Shown piece after piece: positions 26,445 through 34,671 of a DNA stretch of 64,000 nt. The stretch comes from Bradyrhizobium hereditatis (lineage in GTDB: Bacteria > Pseudomonadota > Alphaproteobacteria > Rhizobiales > Xanthobacteraceae). The stretch spans positions 62,001 through 126,000 of the forward strand of contig NZ_JAGKJK010000020.1 in assembly GCF_020329435.1 (NCBI RefSeq), in the 5' to 3' direction. The notes under the pieces are model-generated. The model was given only the letters and a program-made list of their open reading frames with translations. It did not search any database and was not told where the DNA came from. A program made the translations under genes and the position numbers. Positions within the stretch are counted from its first letter, which is position 1. Each line of letters opens with the position of its first letter.

Positions 26445-26477
26445 AAAAAGTGCGGCAACGAGAGTGCTGCACTTTTC
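26445..26477. terminator. bidirectional intrinsic terminator
   Basis: Arms AAAAGTGCGGCA (26446-26457) and TGCTGCACTTTT (26465-26476) pair over 12 positions with one G-U, around a 7-base loop. An A-run on one side and a T-run on the other serve both convergent genes (the gamma-glutamyltransferase and DUF1236 genes). Confidence 0.8.
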
Positions 26478-26528
26478 CGTTGGCGATAATGGCCCGCCGC
26501 AATGGACCGTCAACGTGACGAAGCAGGA

Positions 26529-27812
26529 CTACCGCGGCTGCGGCTCGATCGTCACCATGCAGTCGGCGCCGCTCTGACCTGACACCACGATCTGTCCGTC
26601 TGCCGCACCCAGCGCAATCGGCGCGGTCGAGGCGCCACCGGGGACGCGGACCGTGACGCTTATGGTGTCCTGCTGCGCGGCCGTCGAGCCGACGGTCTGC
26701 GGCGTCAGTTCGGTGAGATTCCCGGCGGTATCACGCCGCATGATGCGGCATGGCGAGGCGCCACTGGCGGCAGCCGTCGTGCCGGTGTATCCGGCTATGC
26801 CGCTCGTCGTGCCGGTGCCGGTCTCGCCGCCGGCGGCGCGAATGCGGGACGCATCACGCGGGACCTGGCTGACGATCCGCTTGGTGCGAGGCTCGACAAT
26901 CACGATCTCTTCCTCGGTCGTGAAGTAGTCATAGCCCCGATATGCCGGCTCGATCGACACGATGGTGTCAGGCAGGCGACGCACCCGCACGCGCTCCGGA
27001 ATTCGCTCGCCGACCCGGATCGAGATGTTGAGGTTGCGTTCGGGCGGCGCGAGACGCTCGCGCGTCATGGTCTCGGAAATGCGGACTTGCTTGTCGACCG
27101 AGATGTTGGACTGCTGGCTCGTTTGCGTCTGGGTGGTCTGGCTCTGCGTGGTCTGGCCGGAAGGCTGCGTTCGCGTGGTATCGGTCGCGGTAGACGGTCG
27201 CTCCGCATCCTTACCCCGCTCCGCAGCGTCCTTCGAGCTGTCGCGCTGATCGCGGCCCTGCTCTTTCTGCGTCGTCGTCATTCCCTCCCGCTCCTTCTGA
27301 GCGGAGGTGGTTCCTTCCTTCGACTTTTCCTGCTCCGCCGTGGACTTGCCGCGCGCGTCCTCGCGAGTCATTTCGGCACCGCCCTTGCCCCTATCCTTGG
27401 CGTCCTTGCCTTCGCGGGCGGTTTGCGCATCGCGGCCGCCTTGGCGTGAACCTTGGCGGGAATCCTGCGCGCGTTCGCGGGATCTTGCGTCATCGCCGCG
27501 GCCACGCTTGTCATCGGCTGCGGTCGCCGGGCGCTCGCCCGATGGCGCCGCCTTGCCTCTCTCCTCGGTCTGCCGGGAACCGGCGCCCTTTTCCTCACGG
27601 CCCGCCGCGCCTTGGGTCCTTTGCTCCGCGCCCTTCGCGCGTTCCTGCGTTCGCTCGGCACCGCGTTCCTGCGATGTAGCGCCCTTGCCGGTCTCGGCCG
27701 GCCGCATCTGCTTCTGCTCTTCGCCTCTTGCTCCTGGCCCCTGGCCATAGGAAACGGCCGGTGCCAGCATCAGGCAGATAATTCCTGTCGATAACAATAA
27801 TTGCTTGCGCAT
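26529..27812 (-). CDS. DUF1236 domain-containing secreted protein with long charged low-complexity region
   Basis: 427 aa from ATG 27812 (MRKQLLLSTGIICLMLAPAV), preceded by GGAGG; an upstream frame extension to 28022 overlaps the region before the next gene and is ignored. A Sec signal peptide ends near SYGQ. Residues about 25-220 are almost entirely Glu/Arg/Lys/Gly/Gln/Thr/Ser-rich repeats (REGKDAKDRGKGG, EKSKEGTTSAQKE type), predicted disordered. A DUF1236-type segment (RVRVRRLPDTIVSIEPAYRG to YDYFTTEEEIVIVEPRTKRI) lies at about 285-330, with a Thr/Gly/Ser-rich tail. DUF1236 is found mainly in rhizobial periplasmic proteins of unknown role. Confidence 0.85.
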   Translation of the reverse strand: MRKQLLLSTGIICLMLAPAVSYGQGPGARGEEQKQMRPAETGKGATSQERGAERTQERAKGAEQRTQGAAGREEKGAGSRQTEERGKAAPSGERPATAADDKRGRGDDARSRERAQDSRQGSRQGGRDAQTAREGKDAKDRGKGGAEMTREDARGKSTAEQEKSKEGTTSAQKEREGMTTTQKEQGRDQRDSSKDAAERGKDAERPSTATDTTRTQPSGQTTQSQTTQTQTSQQSNISVDKQVRISETMTRERLAPPERNLNISIRVGERIPERVRVRRLPDTIVSIEPAYRGYDYFTTEEEIVIVEPRTKRIVSQVPRDASRIRAAGGETGTGTTSGIAGYTGTTAAASGASPCRIMRRDTAGNLTELTPQTVGSTAAQQDTISVTVRVPGGASTAPIALGAADGQIVVSGQSGADCMVTIEPQPR

Positions 27813-27891
27813 CTGGACATCCTCCACATCGGCGTTTCGCAAGCGAACGTTCGCCGATGCCAGAGGTTCCCGCGCGAGGGAATGAAGAAGG

Positions 27892-29184
27892 CTATATACC
27901 GAGCCGATCCCGCACCCGCCCCGCGATGACGGCGGCGGTGACACCGAGCGGCCAGAACGCGTGCAGCGGCATCGGCTTGATTCCGGTGATGGGCATGTCG
28001 ATTTCGGCATTGTTCCCGCCAATCAGGCGATGCGCCAGTTGCGCGCCCATCGCGGTCGAGAGCGCGACACCGCGGCCGTTGCAGCCGAGTGAGATCAACA
28101 GATTCTCCGCCGGCTCATGCACGTGAGGATAATGGTCGGGCGTGATCGCAAGCCGGCTATTCCAGCCGTGGGTCCATTTCGCGCCTTTCAGCTGCGGCCA
28201 AAGCCGCTCCGCATAGCGGATGAGATAAGCAACGTCGGCCGGCTTGTTGATCCAGCGCATCGGCCCGCGGCCACCCATCAAGAGGCGATTGTGCTGATCG
28301 ATGCGGTAATAGACCGTAATGTGACCACTCTCATACAGAACAGGTCGCGTCGGCATGATCGCGCGCGCGACTTCATCGGCGAGCGGCGCGGTGGCCGTGA
28401 TCGAAGAAAACACTGGCACGATGCTGCGGCGCAGGCCCGGCCAGAGATCATCGGTAAAACCGTTGGTCGCCAGCAGCACTTTTTCGGCGCGAACGGTTGC
28501 GCGCGGCGTTGCGATGCGCCAGCCGCCGCGTTCACGCGACAGCGAGAGCGCCGGCGTCTCGCCATGCACGGCAGCGCCGGCCGCGATCGCGGCGCGCGCG
28601 AGCCCGCGCGCATAACTCAGCGGATGCAGATCGCCGCCGCGACTGTCCAGCATCGCGCAGAGATAGCGGTCGGTGCCGGTCATCTCGCGCATCTGCTGGC
28701 GATTCAAAAGTGTCACCGGCATGCCGCGGCGGATGCATTGCTTCGCCGTGTTCTCGATTCCCGCGGCGCTCGCTTCATTATAGGCCGCGCGCAGCGTGCC
28801 GTTCTGCCGCGCCTCGCACGGAATCTGATAGCGGCGTATCAGGTCGAACGTATAGTTCGTCGTGCCATAGGCAAACGCGATCATGCGGCCGCCGAGCTCG
28901 GCGCCGAAGTCGGCCTCGATCTGGTCGGGATCATGTTTCAGCCCGGGATTGACCTGGCCGCCGTTGTTGCCCGAGGCGCCCCAGCCGGGCTCACGCGCTT
29001 CCAGCACCGTAACTTCGACGCCCTGCTCGGCCAGATGCAGCGCCGTCGAGAGCCCGGTGAAACCGCCGCCGATGATCGCGACGGAAACATTCTTGTCCGC
29101 AGCAAGCGGTGGCGTCGATGCCGGCGCAACCGCCGTATCGGCGTAAAGGCTTGGAGGTAGCTGCAGTTGGGCAGGCGCATTCAT
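27892..29184 (-). CDS. FAD-dependent amine/amino-acid oxidoreductase (PuuB/DAO family)
   Basis: 430 aa. The FAD-binding Rossmann motif is IIGGGFTGLSTALHLAE (about 34-50), with the DAO-family GWGASGNNGGQVNPG loop that covers the flavin. Length and layout fit gamma-glutamylputrescine oxidase-like or sarcosine/D-amino-acid oxidases. It starts 9 nt after the stop of the ABC ATPase gene, so it is the last gene of a four-gene transporter-oxidase operon, importing and oxidising an amine or amino acid. The exact substrate is not deducible. Confidence 0.88.
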   Translation of the reverse strand: MNAPAQLQLPPSLYADTAVAPASTPPLAADKNVSVAIIGGGFTGLSTALHLAEQGVEVTVLEAREPGWGASGNNGGQVNPGLKHDPDQIEADFGAELGGRMIAFAYGTTNYTFDLIRRYQIPCEARQNGTLRAAYNEASAAGIENTAKQCIRRGMPVTLLNRQQMREMTGTDRYLCAMLDSRGGDLHPLSYARGLARAAIAAGAAVHGETPALSLSRERGGWRIATPRATVRAEKVLLATNGFTDDLWPGLRRSIVPVFSSITATAPLADEVARAIMPTRPVLYESGHITVYYRIDQHNRLLMGGRGPMRWINKPADVAYLIRYAERLWPQLKGAKWTHGWNSRLAITPDHYPHVHEPAENLLISLGCNGRGVALSTAMGAQLAHRLIGGNNAEIDMPITGIKPMPLHAFWPLGVTAAVIAGRVRDRLGI

Positions 29185-29193
29185 GCTAATAAC

Positions 29194-29925
29194 TCAAAGC
29201 GGATGCAGCACACGCCGCAGGAAATCCTGTGTGCGCGCATGCTGCGGCTGGTTGAGGACCGACCTTGCCGGCCCCTGCTCGACGATCACACCGCCATCGA
29301 TGAACAGCACGCGGTCAGCGACGTCCCGGGCAAATCCCATCTCGTGAGTGACGACAACCATGGTCATGCCGTCATCGGCGAGCTTGCGCATCACACTCAG
29401 TACGTCGCCGACCAGTTCCGGATCAAGCGCTGAGGTTGGCTCGTCGAACAATATTGCCTTCGGCTGCATCGCGAGCGCCCGTGCGATGGCGACGCGCTGC
29501 TGCTGTCCACCCGAGAGCTGCGGCGGATGGGCGTCGGCCTTTTCGGCGAGCCCCACCTGCGCCAGTAATGCGCGGCCTCGCTCCAGCGCATGCACACGCG
29601 GCTCCTTCTTCACATAGATCGGGCCTTCGATCACGTTCTCCAGCGCGGTCCGATGCGGAAACAGGTTGAAGCGTTGGAACACCATCGAAACCTGCGTGCG
29701 GATCGCGACGATCGAGGGCGCGTTGCGATCCACCCGCGCGCCTTCGACGAGGATGTCGCCGCTGTCGTAGCTTTCAAGCCCGTTGATGCAGCGCAGGATG
29801 GTGGATTTGCCGGAGCCGGAGGGGCCGATGATGCAGACCACCTCGCCCTTTTCGACGGACGCCGTGATGCCCTTGAGCACCTCGACCTTGCCAAAGCTCT
29901 TGTGAACGTTTGACAGCTCGATCAT
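29194..29925 (-). CDS. polar amino-acid-type ABC transporter ATP-binding protein
   Basis: 243 aa from ATG 29925, overlapping the permease stop (ATGA). Walker A GPSGSGKST, Q-loop MVFQRFNLFPHRTALENV, signature LSGGQQQRVAIARAL, Walker B AILFDEPTSALDPE and switch VVTHEMGFA are all canonical for the GlnQ/HisP branch. It energises import by the permease encoded just upstream. A longer open frame reaching 30564 in the same phase is only antisense-like overlap with the permease gene. Confidence 0.93.
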   Translation of the reverse strand: MIELSNVHKSFGKVEVLKGITASVEKGEVVCIIGPSGSGKSTILRCINGLESYDSGDILVEGARVDRNAPSIVAIRTQVSMVFQRFNLFPHRTALENVIEGPIYVKKEPRVHALERGRALLAQVGLAEKADAHPPQLSGGQQQRVAIARALAMQPKAILFDEPTSALDPELVGDVLSVMRKLADDGMTMVVVTHEMGFARDVADRVLFIDGGVIVEQGPARSVLNQPQHARTQDFLRRVLHPL

Positions 29926-30575
29926 TTCTGGCCCGCGCGCTTCTCGAAGTGACGAACCAGCAGAATGAGCGGAATGCTCATGGTGAGATACATCAGCGCC
30001 ACCAGCGTGAATACACTGGTGTTCTTGAAGGTCGAGGACGCGATCAGCTTGCCCTGAAGGGCGAGCTCGGCGACCGTGATGGTCGAGGCCTGCGAGGAAT
30101 CCTTCAGCATCATGATCATGATGTTGCCGTAGGGCGGCAGCACGATCCGAACCGCCTGCGGCAGCACCACGCGGCGCATGGTCTGCCACCAGCCCATGCC
30201 GATCGCCTGCGCCGCCTCGATCTGTCCCTTGTCGATCGCCTCGATGCCGGCGCGAAAATTCTCGGCCTGATAGGCCGAGTAGGCGATGCCGAGGCCGAGA
30301 ATGGCCGCCTGCAGCGCGGTCAGCGTCAGGCCGAGCTCGGGCATCACGAAATAGAGATAGAACAGCAGCACGATGATCGGGATGCCGCGGATCACGTTGA
30401 TCAGGCCGGCACTGAAGCCTGTGAAAATGCCGATGCCGGAGACCCGCATCAACGCCCAGATCAGGCCGAGCACGGTCGACAGCAGCAGCGATCCGATCGT
30501 GACGATGATCGTCAGCGCGACGCCGTTCATCAGGATCGGCAGGAACTCGACGGCGTCGCGCCAAAAGGCTTGCAT
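29922..30575 (-). CDS. amino-acid ABC transporter permease (His/Glu/Gln/Arg type)
   Basis: 217 aa from ATG 30575 (MQAFWRDAVEFLPILMNGVA), whose A overlaps the stop of the binding-protein gene; an in-frame extension to 30602 is unlikely. Five membrane segments are visible. The EAA loop is AAQAIGMGWWQTMRRVVLPQA at about 140-160. The HEQRO-type N-terminal helix pattern fits polar amino-acid or opine-type importers. It probably works as a homodimer, since only one permease gene is present. Confidence 0.93.
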   Translation of the reverse strand: MQAFWRDAVEFLPILMNGVALTIIVTIGSLLLSTVLGLIWALMRVSGIGIFTGFSAGLINVIRGIPIIVLLFYLYFVMPELGLTLTALQAAILGLGIAYSAYQAENFRAGIEAIDKGQIEAAQAIGMGWWQTMRRVVLPQAVRIVLPPYGNIMIMMLKDSSQASTITVAELALQGKLIASSTFKNTSVFTLVALMYLTMSIPLILLVRHFEKRAGQK

Positions 30576-31342
30576 CAGACCCCCTGCGCCTTCAGGCCCC
30601 ATTTATCGAGAATCTTTGCCACGGTGCCGTTCGCCTTCAGCTTCGCCAGCGAAGCGTTGATCTTGGCGAGCAGTTCGGTGTCGCCCTTGCGCACGCCGAT
30701 ACCGACCGAGCCGATCGTCGTCGGCTTGTAGCTCTCGACAATCCGCGCCTCGGGGAAACCGCCCTGCTTGAGGTTGTAGGCGAGGATCGGATAGTCAGCG
30801 AAGCCGGCCTTCAGCCGCCCCGCGTTCACGTCACGCAAAATATCAGGGATGGTGTCGTAGGCTTTCACCTCGCTGAAGAGACCCGACTTCTTCAGCGCGT
30901 CGACGAAGGCAGTGCCGACCTGCGCGCCGACCACTTCGCCCTTGAGGTCTTCCTGACTGGTGTAGGCCTTGCTGTCGCTCTTCGGCACCAGCAGCCCCTC
31001 GCCATAGCTATAGAACGGTTCGGAGAAATCGATCACTTCCTTGCGCGCCGGGGTGACGAACATCGCCGCGGAGATGATGTCGATCTTGTTCGAGGTGAGC
31101 GAGGCGATCAGCGTGGAAAATTGCATCGGCTCGATCTGCACCTTGAAGCCGGCATCCTTGCCGATCTCGGTGATGAGATCGACCATGATGCCCTGAATGC
31201 TGTTGGTCTTGGTGTCGAGGAAGGTGAAGGGCACGCCGGTCGGCGTCGAGCCCACCTTCAACACCTGCTGCGCGGATGCCGGCATCGCGGCTGCAAGAAC
31301 GAACGCCGCCATCGCGGCCTGAATGAGACGCTTCAGAGCCAT
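30575..31342 (-). CDS. periplasmic amino-acid/amine-type substrate-binding protein
   Basis: 255 aa, first gene of the transporter-oxidase operon, with GGGAGGTGG upstream of ATG. The signal peptide is MALKRLIQAAMAAFVLAAAMPASAQ. The SBP_bac_3 fold follows, with LKVGSTPTGVPFTFLDTKT, GIMVDLITEIGKDAGF and the hinge region VGAQVGTAFVDAL. Such proteins bind polar amino acids or related cations. The ligand probably matches the substrate of the FAD oxidase encoded at the operon's end. Confidence 0.92.
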   Translation of the reverse strand: MALKRLIQAAMAAFVLAAAMPASAQQVLKVGSTPTGVPFTFLDTKTNSIQGIMVDLITEIGKDAGFKVQIEPMQFSTLIASLTSNKIDIISAAMFVTPARKEVIDFSEPFYSYGEGLLVPKSDSKAYTSQEDLKGEVVGAQVGTAFVDALKKSGLFSEVKAYDTIPDILRDVNAGRLKAGFADYPILAYNLKQGGFPEARIVESYKPTTIGSVGIGVRKGDTELLAKINASLAKLKANGTVAKILDKWGLKAQGV

Positions 31343-31507
31343 CGCACCACCTCCCGGATTGAACCCCGGCTTGAACTTTTCGCCCGCCTTGAGACCAAAG
31401 AGTTGCAGGCGATGCCGTTCAGGCCTATTTTCACCAGTATGAAATTGTGGTCACACTTGAGGGCTTATTGCAAGCAATTTTCATGCACATGAAGGAAGCA
31501 GCCTGAC
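31343..31507. promoter_or_regulatory. divergent promoter region, ABC operon / XRE-cupin regulator
   Basis: 165 bases between the divergent binding-protein and XRE-cupin genes. An AT-rich stretch at 31425-31495 contains the imperfect dyad TTTTCACCAGTATGAAA and TTTTCATGCACATGAA, good candidates for the regulator's operator. This is based on position and symmetry only. Confidence 0.45.
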
Positions 31508-32197
31508 GTGAGCGGCGGCAAAAGGATCAAGAAACCGGCCTCCAGATTGGCCCTTAGGTCGAGGGTGAAGGCCGGCAAGGCAACGCGCAAACTGAAGCAG
31601 GCCGCCACTCAACCGGCCGAGCCGGCAATGGATATTGCGGTCGGCCGCCGCATTCGCGACCTGCGCCGTGACCACAAGCTCTCACTGGAGACGATTGCCG
31701 AGCGGACGGATCTGTCGATCGGCTTTCTCAGCCAGATCGAGCGCGGCCTGTCGTCGCCATCGCTGCGCGTGCTGGCGACATTGGCGGATGTGCTGGGCGT
31801 GGGCATCGCCGCGCTGTTCGGCGCCAAGCCCAGTGAGGATGCAGCGTCCGGCGGCGTAGTGACGCGCCAGTTGCAGCGCGCCGAACTGAAACTCTGGCGT
31901 ACTGGTATCTCAAAACAATTGCTGAGCCCGGCGGGAACGGAAAGCCGCCTCAACCTGTTCCTCGTCCACATGGAGCCCGGCGGCAACACCGGCGACGAAC
32001 TCTACACCCATGACGGCGAGGAGGCCGGCTTGGTGCTCGAAGGCGAGATGACCCTGACGGTGGACGCGGAAACCTGGACGCTCAAGCAAGGCGACAGCTT
32101 CCGCTTCGCCAGCCGCAGGCCGCACCGCTTTTCAAATCCGGCGGAAGATGCGAAAGCGGTCGTGCTGTGGGTGAATTGCGTGACGCAGGCGGGGTGA
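31508..32197 (+). CDS. XRE family regulator with C-terminal cupin domain
   Basis: 229 aa from GTG 31508. A basic N-terminal tail (about 1-40, Lys/Arg/Ala rich) precedes the HTH_XRE (about 46-100: GRRIRDLRRDHKLSLETIAE, SIGFLSQIERGLSSPSLRVL). The C-terminal cupin (about 145-225) contains HDGEEAGLVLEGEM and FRFASRRPHRFSNP. PuuR-like proteins of this build repress polyamine or amino-acid catabolic genes and sense the ligand in the cupin barrel. It is divergent from the transporter-oxidase operon and 20 nt before a molybdopterin enzyme gene, and may control both. Confidence 0.92.
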   Translation: MSGGKRIKKPASRLALRSRVKAGKATRKLKQAATQPAEPAMDIAVGRRIRDLRRDHKLSLETIAERTDLSIGFLSQIERGLSSPSLRVLATLADVLGVGIAALFGAKPSEDAASGGVVTRQLQRAELKLWRTGISKQLLSPAGTESRLNLFLVHMEPGGNTGDELYTHDGEEAGLVLEGEMTLTVDAETWTLKQGDSFRFASRRPHRFSNPAEDAKAVVLWVNCVTQAG

Positions 32198-32217
32198 GCC
32201 GCAGTCTGGAGTAGATC

Positions 32218-34515
32218 ATGGATCAGGCCGCAGACGATTGGGCTCCGCACAGTGCCCATTGGGGCGCCTTCTCCGCACGATGGAACGGCGCCACTCTCGA
32301 CATCATGCCTTACGAGGGTGACCCTGCGCCCTCCCCGCTATTGCAGAACTTCACCACCGCGATGCGTCACAAGGCGCGCATCCTGCGGCCGATGGTGCGC
32401 AAGGCGTGGCTCGACCGGCGTGCGCGTACCGAGCGCACATTCGACCAGAAGTTCGTCGCGTGCCCCTGGGACGAAGTGCTTGACCTGCTCGCGAGCGAAT
32501 TGTCGCGCATCAGAACCGAATATGGCGCTGCCGCGGTCTATGGCGGCTCCTATGGCTGGTCCAGCGCCGGACGTTTCCATCACGCGCAGAGCCAGGTCCA
32601 CCGCTTCCTGAACATGGCATTCGGCGGCTATGTGCGCTCGGTGAACAGCTACAGCGCCGGAGCGTCAGCCGTGATCCTGCCGCATGTGATGGGCGGCTAT
32701 GAGGCCATCTCCCGCCATAACGTGACGTGGGATCAGATCGCCGAGCACACCGATACGGTGCTGGCCTTCGGCGGCATGGCGGTGAAGAACTCGGATGTCG
32801 CAAGCGGCGGCATCAGCCGTCATATCGAGCGCGACGCGATGCAACGAGCCGCACGCCGCGGCGCTGTCTTCTACGGCATCGCGCCGTTGCGCGACGACAT
32901 GCCGGAAGAGGCCGGCGCCCGGTGGCTGCCGATCCGCGTCGGCATGGACGTCGCGCTGATGCTGGCGCTTGCGCACACGCTCCGCGTCGAAAATCTCTGG
33001 GACAGCGCCTTTGTCGCGCGCTATTGCACCGGCTTTGACATCTTCGAACGCTACCTGCTCGGCCGCGATGACAATACGCCGAAGGATGCAGCATGGGCGG
33101 CCGATATTGTCGACATTCCCGCAGCCACCATCGTTGACCTCGCCCGCCGCCTGCCGCGCGGACGCACCTTGATCACGGTCTCGCATTCGCTGCAGCGGGC
33201 GCAATATGGCGAGCAGCCGGTGTGGATGGGCGCGGTGCTCGCGGCCATGCTTGGCCAGATCGGCCTGCCCGGCGGCGGATATCATTATGCGCTCGGTGCG
33301 CTCGGCCACACCGGCCGCCGGCCCAATGCCGTTCCAATCCCGACACTGTCGCAAGGCAAGAATGGCGTCGCCGACTTTATCCCGGTCGCACGTGTCGCCG
33401 ACATGCTGCTGCATCCGGGCGAGAATTTCGAATACAACGGCCGCTCGATGCGATATCCCGACATCAAGCTGGTCTATTGGGCGGGCGGCAACCCGTTCCA
33501 TCATCACCAGGACATCAATCGGCTGCGGCGCGCCTTCAATGTTCCGCAAACCATCCTCGTGCACGAGAGCGCCTGGACGCCAATGGCGAAGTTTGCCGAT
33601 ATCGTGCTGCCGGCGACGATGACGCTGGAGCGCGACGATATCGGCGCCGCCGGCACCGATCCAAGGCTGATCGCGATGCGCAAAGCCGTCGAACCTGTCG
33701 GCGAAGCGCGCGACGATTTTGATATCTTCGCCGCGCTGTCGCGGCGATTGGGCGTCGAGCAGGCCTTCACGGAAGGACGCAACAGCAGGCAGTGGCTCGC
33801 TCATCTTTACGAGCCGACACGGCGTGCGCTTGCCGACAAGGGGTGGGATGCACCTGACTTCGAAGAGTTCTGGCGGCGCGGCGAACTCGCGCTGCCGTCA
33901 GGCCCTGACGACGGCGGCTTCCTGCGCGCCTTCCGCAACGATCCCGTAGGCAACAAACTGCCGACGCCAAGCGGCAAGATCGAGATCTATTCGCAAACCA
34001 TCGCGGGCTTCGGCTACGCCGATTGCCCGCCCCACCCGGCCTGGCTGCCCTCGACCGAACAACCAGCTTCGCGCCATCCGCTGACGCTGATTGCGAACCA
34101 GCCGGCGACCCGGCTGCACAGCCAGCTCGACTTCGGCGCTTACAGTCAATCAAAGAAGATTGCCGGCCGCGAAGCCGTCCGCCTCAACCCCGCCGATGCG
34201 GCGCGCCGCGGAATCGATAGTGGCGATATCGTCCGCCTGTTCAACGATCGCGGCGCGTGCCTGGCCGCCGCCGTCGTTTCTGGCGACGTGATGCCCGGCG
34301 TGGTGCAACTATCCACCGGCGCCTGGTACGATCCGCAAGCCGGCACCGCAGACCGTCCGCTCTGCATCCACGGCAATCCGAACGTGCTCACCCGCGACAT
34401 CGGTACATCGCGATTAGCACAAGGCTGCTGCGGTCAGGTGACAGTGGTCGAGTGCGAGAAGTATCAGGGATCGCTGCCGCCGATCCGAGCCTTCGATCCT
34501 CCCGAGCTGGATTGA
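32218..34515 (+). CDS. molybdopterin-dependent oxidoreductase, BisC/TorA-like (S- or N-oxide reductase family)
   Basis: 765 aa. It belongs to the DMSO-reductase family without an N-terminal 4Fe-4S Cys motif. Active-site signatures are SYGWSSAGRFHHAQ (Y112 and W114, equivalent to the Tyr/Trp pair of DMSO reductase) and NSYSAGAS, whose S146 is the likely molybdenum ligand. The C-terminal molydop_binding domain is present (TLIANQPATRLHSQLDFGAY). There is no Tat signal, so it should be cytoplasmic like biotin sulfoxide reductase BisC. It follows the XRE-cupin gene closely and ends next to a convergent terminator-like repeat. The electron donor and substrate are unknown. Confidence 0.9.
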   Translation: MDQAADDWAPHSAHWGAFSARWNGATLDIMPYEGDPAPSPLLQNFTTAMRHKARILRPMVRKAWLDRRARTERTFDQKFVACPWDEVLDLLASELSRIRTEYGAAAVYGGSYGWSSAGRFHHAQSQVHRFLNMAFGGYVRSVNSYSAGASAVILPHVMGGYEAISRHNVTWDQIAEHTDTVLAFGGMAVKNSDVASGGISRHIERDAMQRAARRGAVFYGIAPLRDDMPEEAGARWLPIRVGMDVALMLALAHTLRVENLWDSAFVARYCTGFDIFERYLLGRDDNTPKDAAWAADIVDIPAATIVDLARRLPRGRTLITVSHSLQRAQYGEQPVWMGAVLAAMLGQIGLPGGGYHYALGALGHTGRRPNAVPIPTLSQGKNGVADFIPVARVADMLLHPGENFEYNGRSMRYPDIKLVYWAGGNPFHHHQDINRLRRAFNVPQTILVHESAWTPMAKFADIVLPATMTLERDDIGAAGTDPRLIAMRKAVEPVGEARDDFDIFAALSRRLGVEQAFTEGRNSRQWLAHLYEPTRRALADKGWDAPDFEEFWRRGELALPSGPDDGGFLRAFRNDPVGNKLPTPSGKIEIYSQTIAGFGYADCPPHPAWLPSTEQPASRHPLTLIANQPATRLHSQLDFGAYSQSKKIAGREAVRLNPADAARRGIDSGDIVRLFNDRGACLAAAVVSGDVMPGVVQLSTGAWYDPQAGTADRPLCIHGNPNVLTRDIGTSRLAQGCCGQVTVVECEKYQGSLPPIRAFDPPELD

Positions 34516-34527
34516 TGCGCGCTCCTC

Positions 34528-34664
34528 TCCCTCTCCCCGTTCTTCACGGGGAGAGGGTCGGGGTGAGGGGCTGCTTCCGCAAATTAGATAGAGGTGAGTG
34601 CGCGGAGAGTCCCCTCACCCGTCGCTTCGCGCCGGCCTCTCCCCGCGTGCGGGGAGAGGCTAAG
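34528..34664. repeat. convergent intergenic hairpins (repeat family E), probable bidirectional terminator
   Basis: Two strong hairpins, CTCTCCCCGTTCTTCACGGGGAGAG (34532-34556) and CCTCTCCCCGCGTGCGGGGAGAGG (34637-34660), fill the gap between the convergent molybdoenzyme and dadA-like genes. The composition resembles the CTCTCCC/GGGAGAG element at 21.5 kb. The position suits transcription termination, although U-runs are absent. Confidence 0.55.
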
Positions 34665-34671
34665 CACCACC

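Noticed and set aside
28117..29160. A 347-codon plus-strand frame opposite the FAD oxidase
   Set aside because: Antisense shadow; no motifs, composition biased to Arg and Ala.
29194..30564. Fusion of the ABC ATPase with an N-terminal Arg/Asp-rich domain
   Set aside because: The extra 213 codons overlap the permease gene in another frame. The ATPase has its own start at 29925, coupled to the permease stop.
32665..33804. A 379-codon minus-strand frame inside the molybdoenzyme gene
   Set aside because: Antisense to a well-supported molybdopterin oxidoreductase and shows no domain.
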